Shown: positions 21,945 through 32,780 of the stretch, in pieces
Position numbering within the stretch: position 1 is the stretch's first letter
How the letters are laid out: each line of letters starts with the position of its first letter
Assembly: GCF_045679555.1 (NCBI RefSeq)
Contig: NC_092093.1
Coordinates: forward strand, 67,849,214 to 67,913,213
Reading direction: 5' to 3'
Length of the DNA stretch: 64,000 nt
From: Salvelinus alpinus
Lineage: Eukaryota; Chordata; Actinopteri; Salmoniformes; Salmonidae
Notes under the pieces: generated by a model
Database searches by the model: none
The model's input: only the letters and a program-made list of their open reading frames with translations
Told to the model about the DNA's origin: nothing
Translations under genes and position numbers: made by a program

Positions 21945-23470
21945 CAGTACTAAGCAAAAGCTTGGACACACCTATTTATTCAAGGATTTTTCTTTATTTT
22001 TACTGTTTTCTACATTGTAGAATAATAGTGAAGACATCAAAACTATGAAATAACACATATGGAGTCACGTAGTAACCAAAAAAGTGTTAAACAAATCAAA
22101 ATATAATTTATATTCTTCAAAGTAGCCACCCTTTGCCTTGATGACAGCTTTGCACATTCTTGGCATTCTCTCAACCAGCTTCACCTGGAATGCTTTTCCA
22201 ACAATCTTGAAGGAGTTCCCACATATTCTGAGCACTTGTTGGCTGCTTTTCCTTCACTCTGCGGTCCAACTCATCCCAAACCATCTAAATTCGGTTGAAG
22301 TCGGGTGATTTTGGAGGCCAGGTCATCTGATGCAGCACTCCATCACTCTCCTTCTTGGTCAAATAGCCCTTACCCAGCCTGGAGGTGTGCAGGGTCATTG
22401 TCCTGTTGAAAAACAAATGATAGTCCCACTAAGCGCAAACCAGTTGGGATGGCATATCACTTCAGAATAGTGTGGTAGCCATGCTGGGTAAGTTTGCCTT
22501 GAATTCTAAATAAATCACAGACAGTGTCACCAGCAAAGCACCGCCACACCATCACACCTCCTCCTCCATGCTTCATGGTGGGAACCACACATGCGGAGAT
22601 CATCCGTTCACATGCTCTGTGTCTCAGAAAGACAAGACGGTTAGAACCAAAAATCTCAAATTTGGACTCATCAGACCAAAGAACAGATTTCCACCGGTCT
22701 AATGTCCATTGCTCATGTTTCTTGGCCCAAGCAAGTCTCTTCTTATTATTGGTGTCCTTTAGTGATTTCTTTGCAGTAATTCAACCATGAAGGCCTGATT
22801 CCCTCCTCTGAACAGTTGATGTTGGTATGTGTCTGTTACTTGAACTCTGTGAAGCATTTACTTGGGCTGAATTTCTGAGGTGCAGATAACTCTAATGAAC
22901 AGATCCTCTGCAGCAGAGGTAACTCTTGGTCTTCCTTTCCTGTGGTGGTCCTCATGAGAGCCAGTTTCATCATAGCTCTTGGTGGTTTTTGCGACATCAC
23001 TTGAAGAAACTTCAAAGTTCTTGACATTTTCCGGATTGACTGTCCGTCGTGTCTTAAAGTAACGACGTACTGTCATTTCTCTTTGCTTATTTGAGCTGTT
23101 CTTGCTATAATATGGACTTGGTATTTTACCAAATAGGGCTATCTTCTGTATACCACCCCTACCTTGTCACAACACAACTGATTGGCTCAAACGCACCAAG
23201 GAAAGAAATTCCACAAATTAACTTTTAGCAAGGCACACCTGTTAATTGAAATGCATTCCAGGTGACTACCTCATGAAGCTGGTTGAGAGAATGCCAAGAG
23301 TGTGCAAAGCTGTCATGAAGGCAAAAGGTGGCTACTTAACACTTGTTTTGATTACTACATGTGTTATTTCATAGTTTTGATGTCTTCACTATTATTCTAC
23401 AATGTAGAAAATAGTAAAAATAAAGAAAAACCCTTCAATGAGTAGGTGTCCAAACTTTTGACTGGTACTG
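21945..23470 (-). pseudogene. Tc1-like transposon with both ends and TA duplication (copy D)
   Basis: Left end CAGTACTAAGCAAAAGCTTG then GACACACCTA; right end TAGGTGTCCAAACTTTTGAC then TGGTACTG. TA flanks both sides (21943-21944, 23471-23472). Transposase runs on the minus strand but has no long open frame. Plus-strand landmarks include GTAGCCACCCTTTGCCTTGA (C-terminal end) and a helix-turn-helix region near the right end. Full-length, highly decayed. Confidence 0.85.
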
Positions 23471-23503
23471 TATAGACTAGAGCATACAAAATGTATACCT
23501 AGT
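23470..23503. repeat. 34-bp direct repeat, right member
   Basis: GTATAGACTAGAGCATACAA then AATGTATACCTAGT, matching 21906-21939. Confidence 0.8.
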
Positions 23504-23724
23504 GTTAGAGCTGGGTAATATATCGCCTTTTAAGGTATACTGGTATGAATCCACATATGGTATGGATCCTATAATGATAAATTGCTACAGTGCTATATAA
23601 AGGAAAAATTCTACATATTGGACAACTTCAATGTTAGTCAAGTCCTAGTTTGGTTAAATATAAAACAAATCAAAATGGAAAACGCCCATTAAAACCACTT
23701 AAAATTATAGGCTGTGTTTATCAT

Positions 23725-23840
23725 GCGTCTCAGAGTAGGAGTGCTGATCTAGGATCCTTTTTTCTTTTAGATCACAATGAATAAGATTACACACACAGAG
23801 GGAACCTGATCCTAGGTCAGCACTCCTACTCTAAAATGCT
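23725..23840. mobile_element. palindromic MITE, CAGAGTAGGAGTGCTGATC family, copy 1
   Basis: Left arm CTCAGAGTAGGAGTGCTGAT then CTAGGATC; right arm GATCCTAGGTCAGCACTCCT then ACTCTAAAATGC. A second copy lies at about 27340-27440 and a fragment at about 16382-16445 (AATCTAGGATCAGGTC). Confidence 0.75.
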
Positions 23841-24047
23841 TGATACATACCCCCTGATCTAACAGTAGAGCATGCTGAAGGAGATCCGTCACACAACACA
23901 GGAAGAAATCTCCCTGATTTCATTACTGTGGCCTCACATTGTTCAACACCTAATCATTAAGACTAAGTAGGAATCATTATGTGAATAGGGCTGGTATTCC
24001 CTGTGTATTTTGAAATCACATACGATGTTTAAAAGAGTATTGATTCA

Positions 24048-24180
24048 TTACAGAGGGAGTGTTGAGAAACAAAAAATATACAAAGAGAGAAAGACAGAGA
24101 GAAAGAAAGAAAGAGGGTGAGAAGCAGTGAACAGGACATACAGAGAGAGAGAACGAGAACGAGAACGAGAGAGAGAATAC
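24048..24180. repeat. purine-rich simple repeats (GAGA / AAAG / GAGAAC)n
   Basis: Low-complexity tracts AGAGAGAAAGACAGAGAGAA (about 24082) and AGAGAGAACGAGAACGAGAA (about 24142), which produce spurious Arg/Ser-rich frames. Confidence 0.85.
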
Positions 24181-24392
24181 AATACTGCAGTAAAATGGCC
24201 AGTCATCAAAATGGCATACGCCCTATTGAGCAAGATCACCACAAAATGTCAATAGCTCAAGGTGCTTACCTACTGGTAGCCATGAGGCTGTTCAGCAGAG
24301 ACAATGTACTAACAGACAGAGGTATCTTAAATAAGGGTGTTAGGGTCTCTATGCATCCCAATCGAAGTCCCTTAGACAGCAGATCCCAAGGC

Positions 24393-24556
24393 AGTTAACC
24401 CACTGTTGCCCGGTCGCCAAAGACGTGGATGTCGATTAAGGCAGCCCCCCCCGTACCTCTCTGATTCAGAGGGGTTGGGTTAAATGCGGAAGACACATTT
24501 CAGTTGAAGGCATTCAGTTGTACAACTGACTAGGTATCCCCCTTTTCCCTTTCCCA
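24393..24556 (+). mobile_element. HpaI-type SINE, 5'-truncated
   Basis: Begins at GGCAGTTAACCCACTGTTGC (with the GTTAAC site) and runs through GATGTCGATTAAGGCAGCCC to GTACAACTGACTAGGTATCC. The tRNA head is missing. Confidence 0.65.
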
Positions 24557-24747
24557 ATGGTAGATGGACACTGAGCAGTGAGAACAGACCTGAGGCACAG
24601 CGCTATGCTCTAGTGTGCCTCCCAAAATGACACCCTACAAGAGCGAGACACCGATGTTTCCAGATTAATCTACGCTGGGAGAAGCTCTGTGCTGTACGAT
24701 GGCCAGCAAATGATCTTAAAACAAACTTGACATGTCTCCACTAACTG

Positions 24748-24956
24748 CTCCCGAGTGGCGCAGCGGTCTGAAGCACTGTATCTCAGTGCTAGAGGCGTCA
24801 CAACAGACCCTGGTTCGATCCTGGGCTGTATCACAACCGGCCGTGATTGGGAGTCCCATAGGGAGGCGCACAATTGGCCCAGCGTCGTCCGGGTTAGGGT
24901 CTGGTCGGGGAAGGCCGCCATTGTAATTAAGAATTTGCCTAGTTAAAAATATATAT
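24748..24956 (+). mobile_element. tRNA-derived SINE with intact box A and box B
   Basis: The head reads CTCCCGAGTGGCGCAGCGGT (box A-like) and ACCCTGGTTCGATCCTGGGC (box B GGTTCGATCC). The body contains GTGATTGGGAGTCCCATAGG, and the tail GCCATTGTAATTAAGAATTT then GCCTAGTTAAAAATATATAT is related to the HpaI-type tail. Not a functional tRNA gene: it has no acceptor-stem pairing and no anticodon arm. Confidence 0.85.
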
Positions 24957-25112
24957 ATATGACTACAAAACACCATAGCTGTGTTCAAATACGCATACTG
25001 ACATACTGTATACTACATACTATTAGTTCATTTTAGTATACTGTAAACTGACAGTATCGTTTCACTTGAGCATACTAGCGCTTTGCCCGTCTACCGTCTA
25101 AGTTGATGCTAG

Positions 25113-25339
25113 TGTAACGGATGTGAAATGGCTAGCTAGATAGCGGTGGTGCGCGCTAATAGCGTTTCAATTGTTTACGTCACTCGCTTTGAGACCTTGA
25201 AGTAGTGGTTCCCCTTGCTCTGCAAGGGCCGCGGCCTTTGTGGAGCGATGGGTAACGATGCTTCGTGGGCGACCGTTGTCGATGTGTGCAGAGGGTCCCG
25301 GGTCGGGGCGAGGGGACGCCGTAAAGTTATACTGTTACA
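25113..25339. repeat. TGTAAC-ended tRNA-like repeat, copy 1
   Basis: Starts TGTAACGGATGTGAAATGGC and ends AAGTTATACTGTTACA, an inverted TGTAAC/GTTACA pair. The body includes TCCCCTTGCTCTGCAAGGGC and a decayed box B-like GAGGGTCCCGGGTCGGGG. Copies 2 and 3 are at 25403-25586 and 55053-55289. Confidence 0.75.
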
Positions 25340-25402
25340 TTGATGCTGTTGACCCGGATCACTGTTTGCTGCGGAAAAGGAGGAGGTCGAAAGGGGGGTG
25401 AG

Positions 25403-25586
25403 TGTAACGGATGTGAAATGGCTAGCTAGTTAGCGGTGGTGCGCGCTAATAGCGTTTCAATCGGTTACGTCACTCGCTTTGAGACCTTGAAGTAGCGGCC
25501 TTTGTGGAGCGGTGGGTGACTGTTGTTGATGTGTGCAGAGGGTCCCTGGTTCGCGCGAGGGGACGGACTAAAGTTATACTGTTACA
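25403..25586. repeat. TGTAAC-ended tRNA-like repeat, copy 2
   Basis: Same ends as copy 1, with an internal deletion of the CCCCTTGCTCTGCAAGGG segment. It keeps GAGGGTCCCTGGTTCGCGCG, where GGTTCGCGC resembles a polymerase III box B. The pair 25113-25586 as a whole is flanked by CTAG on both sides. Confidence 0.75.
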
Positions 25587-27095
25587 CTAGCTTGTTAGCA
25601 TTACAAATGACTTGACATTTTACGATTTCGGGTGTGTTCGTAAATTCAATCTGGAGTGCCAGAGCGTGCTCTGGGCATTCGTAAATCCAGAGCGTTGTCA
25701 GATTGTCTCTTCGTAAATTCAGAGCGTTTCGCTCTCAGAGTGTTCAGAGTGCACACACTGGACACTCTGGCCAAGGAGTAGGGTTGATCCGAGCATTCAA
25801 CTGCAGTCAAGCACCCAAGTTAACTGGCTAACATTGGCTAGCTACTTCCATAAACAAATGAGAGAACACCTCACTCTGACCATTTTACTCGCCCTACCAG
25901 AGCTAGTTAGGCTGTTTTCATGTTATCCAGAGAGTTGGTGACTGACTGTGCTGCTGGCAACAATTGAATTAGGCTTTTTTTTGCCGACGTTTACTGACAC
26001 CGGCCATATTCAACTGGTGTTGAGCGTTAGTAAATTCATTAGCTATTCTGCGTGAGAGAGCTCTGAAATCGTAGTATATAGCCAGAATTAACAATGTCCA
26101 TTAAAAACGCACAACGACTATACGACTTAGCTAAGAAATATGAGAATAATCTAGTCAATAAACATTGGGTAGTTAGTTAATATACTGCCTGGCAAATTCG
26201 ATGTATTAGTAGCCAACTAACATTAAGTAACTAGGCAACATACAGGTAACGTTACATACTGCTTTAATGCTATGTGGTTCGTAAGGATAGCGTAGGTAAA
26301 AAATTGTCAGCCAACATAACGTGTAACTTATTTGAAAAGTCATTACATTGCTCAACATATTCTTAACATGTCATAATTAGTTAAAACAATGAATTTTTAT
26401 CTGCTTTCGTCGGACTTTAGATGCATATTTTCCGTCATTTTCTTCAAATAAGTGAAACCACGCCCATTTTCTGAAGAATTGCATTATGGGCCCTAAAAGT
26501 ACAGCGATAGTGTCCACTGCTTGTATACTTTGTATTGTGGTGAATTTAGTACGACATCTGGGAACTTTTGGCATACTAACTATATCCATACTCAATTCAC
26601 GTCACAAAAAGTATGGTTAGTGCGGATAGTATGAGTATTCAAACACAGCTCATGATCCCACTCCACACTAACGATGGGTCAAATCAGCCCTCGTCCTCAA
26701 CTAAACCTGAAACCGTTGTGCAGCCCATGTTGTCCAAAGATAGACGGACAAAAAGCCACCAACGAAAGTCCTATACATGTTCAAAGCTAATTTAGCCATG
26801 TCAACTATATTTATTACTCAACGTCAAACACACATGGGCCCAAGCCCAGATTTAAAACAAAATGATAAAGGAATTATGCTTGTCAAATAATATCTTCTTA
26901 ACTACACAAACAAACTGATAAACAATTAAATCAACTTTGTAGAGCGATCAGTTACCAGTTCCTCTCGGAGTCCAGTTGTATCCTGTTTGTTTGCTATTAA
27001 TAGCCTCTGTGCCCTTTTCTGTTCTGTTGTGAGAGTGAGAGAGACATGGCAGACAGACAGATGACGGTTCCTCTCTCAGATGAAGGCTCACACAC

Positions 27096-27183
27096 CACAG
27101 GGGTTTAGAATGGGAATTAGTTGTGGACAGCGAAAAGGGCAGGAATATTAAAAAGCAGAAAGTTTGAGGAAGCGTTGATAAAC
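27096..27183. repeat. second copy of the 3631-3735 repeat
   Basis: Same order of blocks (CACAGGGGTTTAGAATGGGA, ACAGCGAAAAGGGCAGGAAT, TTAAAAAGCAGA, GAGGAAGCGTTGATAAAC) as in the dnajb6 intron at 3631-3735, 23.5 kb away and in the same orientation. Confidence 0.7.
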
Positions 27184-27339
27184 AGTGATAGAAAGATAAC
27201 GAATCTCTCTTTACCTTCTGTCCCGCTCCCTCGCTCCCTTCCAATAGAACTAAATCATGAATAAGACAGTCATGCTCAAGGCACACATTCACAGCTGAGA
27301 GCAGAGCCCTTGTTCATGAAGTGTTTAATCATGGGAATG

Positions 27340-27440
27340 CGGATATCGGATCCGTGTTGCCTTTTAGATCATATTAAAACCAGATTGCATGGACAGGGAG
27401 GACCTGATCGTAGATTAGCACTCCTACTCTGAGACACTTT
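27340..27440. mobile_element. palindromic MITE, CAGAGTAGGAGTGCTGATC family, copy 2
   Basis: Right arm GACCTGATCGTAGATTAGCA then CTCCTACTCTGAGACACTTT matches the right arm of the copy at 23725. The left arm (about 27342 on, CGGATATCGGATCCGTGTTG) is diverged. Confidence 0.6.
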
Positions 27441-27711
27441 AAGAAAACGGGGCCCGGACACTGATCCATCCATGATTGGCTCTTTCATTTTCTCCACAAT
27501 CATCTCAATGTCTTGACCCGAGGCTCCCTCATCCCCCATCATTCCCCTCAGGCAGGTTTGTAATGCTAGCTAATGGATCAGACTACTGTCTGTGCTTGCT
27601 TGCGTGCGTGTGTCCGAGCAGTGAATGTAGCTCAATCAATCCCACATTTCTCCTATTTCACAGGGGGTGCACCTACACCTGGTGTCTTTTGATCTGTGGA
27701 AGGGGAGGCAC

Positions 27712-28211
27712 AAGCGCTCACGCAAGATTTGGCTCTTGGTTGCCGAGTTTAGGTCAATACTACATTACATCCATGTACTATCAATTGACAAATATATTTT
27801 ATCCATATATGCAGAACGGCAGCACCACACTGTTGCAGTAAAATCCCAATACAACAAGTGAGTGTAACAAGCTGTTAATGACCTTTATGTTATGAATGCC
27901 TATAGGTTATGGATGCCCAGACAGATGGGGCTGGAGAAATGTAACCACTCAAATTCATAGATAGAGCTATCGATGCAAGGACTGACCATACATGATATCA
28001 GTGTAAAAAAAAAGCTTATATTCTGTACAGTTTATACAGTGTGTAAACAGGATGAGCAGAATGAATCCAAACAGAGCAGAGCTAGGAGGGAACTACCAAA
28101 GACGTTCCATCCTGGTTCCACCACTCACACTAGTCTAACATCTAAACCTCTCCCCCCAGAACCTAAATGGAGCGCTCTTGCAAGATTTGATTCTGGGTTT
28201 CCGAGATTAAA
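27712..28211. repeat. pair of ~42-bp diverged direct repeats
   Basis: 27712-27752 (AAGCGCTCACGCAAGATTTG then GCTCTTGGTTGCCGAG) and 28170-28211 (GAGCGCTCTTGCAAGATTTG then ATTCTGGGTTTCCGAG) align over their length. The unit is unrecognised. Confidence 0.55.
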
Positions 28212-28894
28212 ACCATTTCTCAGTTCTTTTTTAGTACTGCTGTGCCAAATTACACTTCAAGGTGGAAGCTTATGAAGACAATATTTGATGAAAGCAACTA
28301 AAAATATCTTTCATGTGGATTCAGAGAGTACACAAGGGTGCCAAGATATTCAATCTTCCCAGAAGGTTTGATTCAATTGAAAAATTAAAATGTGGTAAAA
28401 TGAGAACTAATTGTTTGAGTTTGGATGGATACCATGGGGCCAGCATGTCAAAAGAAGGCGTGTGTCCACACGCTCATAAAAATCTGTTTGACTGGATCAA
28501 CTACAGATTACTATCTAAAGCCCATACTAGTATCAATATCCCCATACATACCCAGTTTGTACAACTAGGGTTGCAAAGGGTCGGAAACTTTCCAGGAAAT
28601 TTCCAGAAATGTTCCATGGAAAGTTAAGCCTGGGAATTTTGGTAATTTTACTTAAATTCATCAAAAAAGTTAGCATAAAAACAGTGAACCTTTTTTGTGG
28701 GATACACATAAGGCAATTCTGGGTCTTGTGGCATATTGTGGTTAAACTATCCCCAATTCAATGGAATTGCAACCCTCTGCATGCACAATGCATTCTTCCA
28801 TCACATGTGCAGTGCACTCGTCCATCACATGTACAGCTGATTCTCAAGATCTTGCACACTAATGAAATGCTATTGAGCCCACACCACTACTAGA

Positions 28895-31800
28895 CTAAGA
28901 TTTTTTATTCAACAAGCAGGATGCACAGGATAAACTGAGAACACCCGACAAGGCCGACATCCCCGTTATCGGCAAGAGAAAGAGACGCAGGTACAGAGGA
29001 CACAGAGCAGAGTGCCTCGTAAGGATCCGGAGAAGTCAATATTACTCACCAATGTACAATCATTGGACAAACTAGACGAGGTACGATCATGAATATCCTA
29101 CCAACGGGACATGAAAAACTGTAACATCTTATGTGTCACAAAATCGTGGCTGAATGATGACATGGATATTCAGCTAGCAGGATATACGCTGCACTGGCTA
29201 GATAGAACAGCACACTCTGGTAAAACGAGCGGGGGGCCGTCTGTGCATATTTGTAAACAACAGCTGGTGCACGAAATCTAAAGAAGTCTCTAGATTTTGC
29301 TCGCCTGAAGTAGAGTATCTTATGATAAACTGTAGACCACACTTTTTGCCAAGAGAGTTCTCATCTATACTTTTCGTGGCTGGTTATTTACCACCACAGA
29401 CGAAAGTTGGCGCTTAAACCGCACTCAGTCAGCTGTATAAGGAAATAAGCAAACAGGAAACCGCTCACCTAGAGGCGGCGCTCCTAGTGGCCGGAGACTT
29501 TAATGCAGGGAAACTTAAATCAGTTCTACCTAATTTCTATCAACATGTGAAATGCGCAACCAGAGGGAAATAAATTCTAGATCACCTGTACTCCACACAC
29601 AGAGACATGTGCAAAGCTCTCCCTCACCCTCCATTTGGTAAATCTGACCACAATTCTATCCTCCTGATTTCTGGTTACAAGCTAAAATTAAAGCAGGAAA
29701 CACATGTGACTCGGTCTATAAAAAAAGTGGTCAGATGAATCAGATGCCAAACTACAGGACTGTGTGCTATCACAGACTGGAACATGTTCCGAGATTCTTC
29801 CGATTGCAATGAGGAGTACACCACATCAGTCACTGGCTTTATCAATAAGTGCATTGAGAAAGTCGTCCCCACAGTGACTGTATGTACATACCCCAACCAG
29901 AATCCATGGATTACAGGCAACATTCGCACTGAGCTAAAGGGTAGAGCTGCTGCTTTCAAGGTGCAGGGCTCTAAGCTGGAAGCGTATAAGAAATTCTGCT
30001 ATGCCCTCCGACGAACCATCAAACAGGCAAAGCACCAATACAGGGCTAAGATTGAATCGTACAACACCGGCTCCAATGCTCGTCTTATGTGGCAGGGCTT
30101 GCAAACTATTACAGACTACAAAAGGGACGCACAGCCGTGAGCTGCCCAGTGACACGAGCCTACCAGACGAGCTAAATAACTTCTATGCTCACTTCGAGGC
30201 AAGCAACACTGAGGCATGCATGAGAGCATCAGCTGTTCCGGACAACTGTGTGATCACGTTCTACGTAGCCGACGTGAGTAAGACCTTTAAACAGGTCAAC
30301 ATTCACAAGGCCGCGGGGCCAGACGGATTACCAGGACGTGTGCTCCGGGCATGTGCTGACCAACTGGCAGGTGTCTTCACTGACATTTTCAACATGTTCC
30401 TGATTGAGTCTGTAATACCAACATGTTTCAAGCAGACCACCATAGTCTCTGTGCCCAAGAACACTAAGGCAACCTGCCTAAATGACTACAGACCTGTAGC
30501 ACTCACGTCCATAGCCATGAAGTGCTATGAAAGGCTGGTAATGGCTCACATCAACACCATTATCACAGAAACCCTAGACCCACTCCAATTTGCATACCCT
30601 CCAAACAGATCCACAGATGATGCAATCTCTATTGCACTCCACACTGCCCTTTCCCACCTGGACAACAGGAACACCAACATGAGAATGCTATTCATTGACT
30701 ACAGCTCAAAGTTCAACATCATAATACCCTCAAAGCTCATCACTAATTTAAGGATCCTGGGACTAAACACCTCCCTCTGTAACTGGATCCTGGACTTCCT
30801 GATGGGCCGCCCCCAGGTGGTGAGGGTAGGTAGCAACACATCTGCCACGCTGATCCTCAACACTGGAGGCCCTCAGGGGTGAGTGCTCAGTCCCCTCCTG
30901 TACTCCCTGTTCATCCACGACTGTGTGGCCAGGTACGACTCCAACACCATCATTAAGTTTGCAGACAACAACAGTGGTAGGCCTGATCACTGACAATGAC
31001 GAAACAGCCTATACGGAGGTGGTCAGAGACCTGGCCAGGTAGTGCCAGAACAACAACCTATCCCTCAATGTAACCAAGACTAAGGAGATAATTGTAGACT
31101 ACAGGAAAAGGAGGACCGAGCACGCCTCCGTTCTCATCGACGGGGCTGTAGTGGAGCAGGTTAAGAGCTTCAAGTTCCTTGGTGTCCACATCACCAACAA
31201 ACTAGAATGGTCCAAACACCCCAAGGCGGTCGTGAAGAGGGCACGACCAAGCCTCTTCCCCCTCAGGAGACTAAAAAGATTCAGATCCTTCAGATCCTCG
31301 AAAAGTTCTACAGCTGCAACATCGAGAGCATCCTGACTGGTTGCATCACTGCCTGGTACGGCAACTGCTCGGCCTCTGACTGCAAGGCACTACAGAGGGT
31401 AGTGCGTACGTCCCAGTACATCACTGGGGCTAAGCTGCCTGCCATCCAGGACCTCTCCACAAGGCGGTGTCAGAGGAAGGCCCTAAAAATTGTTAAAGCC
31501 CCCAGTCATAGACTGTTCTCTCTACTACCGCATGGCAAGCGATACCGGAGCACCAAGTCTAGGACCAAAAGGCTTCTCAACAGTTTTTTCCCCCAAGCCA
31601 TAAGACTCCTGAACAGGTAATCAAATGGCTACCCGGACTATTTACTTTGTGTGCCCCCCCCCCCCCCCCCCTCTCTCCTCTCTTTTACGCTGCAGCTACT
31701 CTGTTTGTCATATATACATAGTCACTTTCACTATACATTCATGTACATACTACTTCAATTAGCCCGATTAACCGGTGCCCCCTGCACATTGACTACCTGG

Positions 31801-32211
31801 ACCATCTGCATTGGGTTGGCGGGTGGTGGGTGGCGGGACACCTCTTTTACGCTACTGCTACTCTCTGTTCATCATATATGCATAGTCACTGTAACCATAC
31901 CTACATGTACATATTACTTCAATTAGCTCAACTAACCGGTGTTTGTATATAGCCTCACTACTGTATATAGTCTCGCTACTGTATATAGCCTCACTACTGT
32001 ATATAGCCTCACTACTGTTATTATTCACTGTCTTTTTACTGTTGTTTTTTTATTTCCTTACTTCCTCTATTGTTCACGTAATACCTATTTTTTACTTAAA
32101 AAGTGTACTGTTGGTTAGGGCCTGTAATTAAGCATTTCGCTGTAAGGTCTACCTACACCTGTTGGTGCACGTGTTGGTGCACCTGGCGCACGTGACAAAT
32201 AAACTTTGATT
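28895..32211 (+). pseudogene. Rex1-like LINE inserted in the hAT element
   Basis: Translates from an endonuclease-like region (about 29100-29700) through a reverse transcriptase at 30150-31000: [44 protein letters not shown] and [10 protein letters not shown]. It breaks with a TGA in the GGPQG-VLSP motif (about 30881), and a 1-base insertion turns the FADD motif into FADNN (about 30963). A later frame holds ESILTGCITAWYGNCSA. The 3' end is GTGACAAATAAACTTTGATT. It carries C18 (31654-31671) and four tandem GTATATAGCCTCACTACT units (about 31944-32018). A sister copy lies on the opposite strand at 55369-58168. Confidence 0.85.
31944..32018. repeat. ~19-bp tandem repeat, four units
   Basis: Four consecutive units of TGTATATAGCCTCACTAC (one with TCTCG instead of CCTCA) in the LINE 3' UTR. 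Confidence 0.85.
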
Positions 32212-32780
32212 CGTTGTTGTTTTTACTCATTTTTGCCTAATCTTTACAGGACCTAATGTAGAAGGAAAACCTGTGTACATTTGCAAATACTGTGCCAAAT
32301 CATATGTGAAGAATGCAACAAAGATGCAGAATCATCTGTCCAAGTTCATAAAGTTCCCTCAGCGCTCACAACAAGCAACCTCTGACAAAAGTCCCTCTAC
32401 ATCTATTCGAGGTGAAAATGATGAATCAGACACCTTATCGATAGCAGCAGCTCATTGTCCTCCTGGAACAAAAAAACTCCTGGAGTTTTTTTGACTCAAT
32501 GGAGGAACGTAGTCAGAGAAATGCTGAAGAATGTCTTGCTCGAGCTGTGTATGCAACTGGTTCACCTCTGATGCTCAATGGCAATGTGTATTGGAAGAGA
32601 TTTCTGAATGTTCTTCACCCAGCATGCACCCCTCCAACCAGACATGCTTTATCTACTCATTTGCTGGATGCAGAGTTCAACAGAGTTCAAGTGAAGGTCA
32701 AGCAAATCATAGAGAAAGCAGACTGTATTGCAATCATCTCTGATGGGTGGTCGAATGTTCGAGGGCTACATCATCTCCAC

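Larger units (their letters stand above)
24977..26650. mobile_element. 1.67-kb element with 22-bp inverted repeats, family unassigned
   Basis: Left end AGCTGTGTTCAAATACGCAT-AC; right end GTATGAGTATTCAAACACAG-CT, its reverse complement with three mismatches. CAT flanks both ends (24974-24976, 26651-26653). The interior near both ends is rich in GTATACT / AGTATAC. It has no transposase frame and contains the twin tRNA-like repeats at 25113-25586. A 3-bp duplication would fit PIF/Harbinger or CACTA superfamilies, but neither is demonstrated. Confidence 0.65.
26654..28557. other. intergenic, no gene recognised
   Basis: Apart from the repeats listed at 27096-27183, 27340-27440 and 27712/28170, nothing in this 1.9 kb is recognised. 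Several short open frames are present without domain or splice support. Confidence 0.5.

Noticed and set aside
24748..24830. Possible tRNA gene (box A and box B present)
   Set aside because: The box motifs belong to a tRNA-derived SINE head; acceptor stem and anticodon arm do not fold as a tRNA and a SINE body follows.
25103..25347. TTGATGCT direct repeat as an 8-bp target duplication of tRNA-like copy 1
   Set aside because: The left copy is separated from the element end by AG and the CTAG flanks of the twin copy explain the borders better; probably coincidence.
24977..26650. hAT or Tc1 assignment for the 1.67-kb element
   Set aside because: The flanking match is 3 bp (CAT), neither 8 bp nor TA, and no transposase remnant is seen, so the family was left open.
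27476..27861. Two overlapping plus-strand frames (121 and 64 codons)
   Set aside because: No domain, no splice context, and part of the region is a diverged direct repeat.
31944..32018. CRISPR-like regular repeat
   Set aside because: Only four short contiguous units without spacers, in a LINE 3' UTR of a fish genome.
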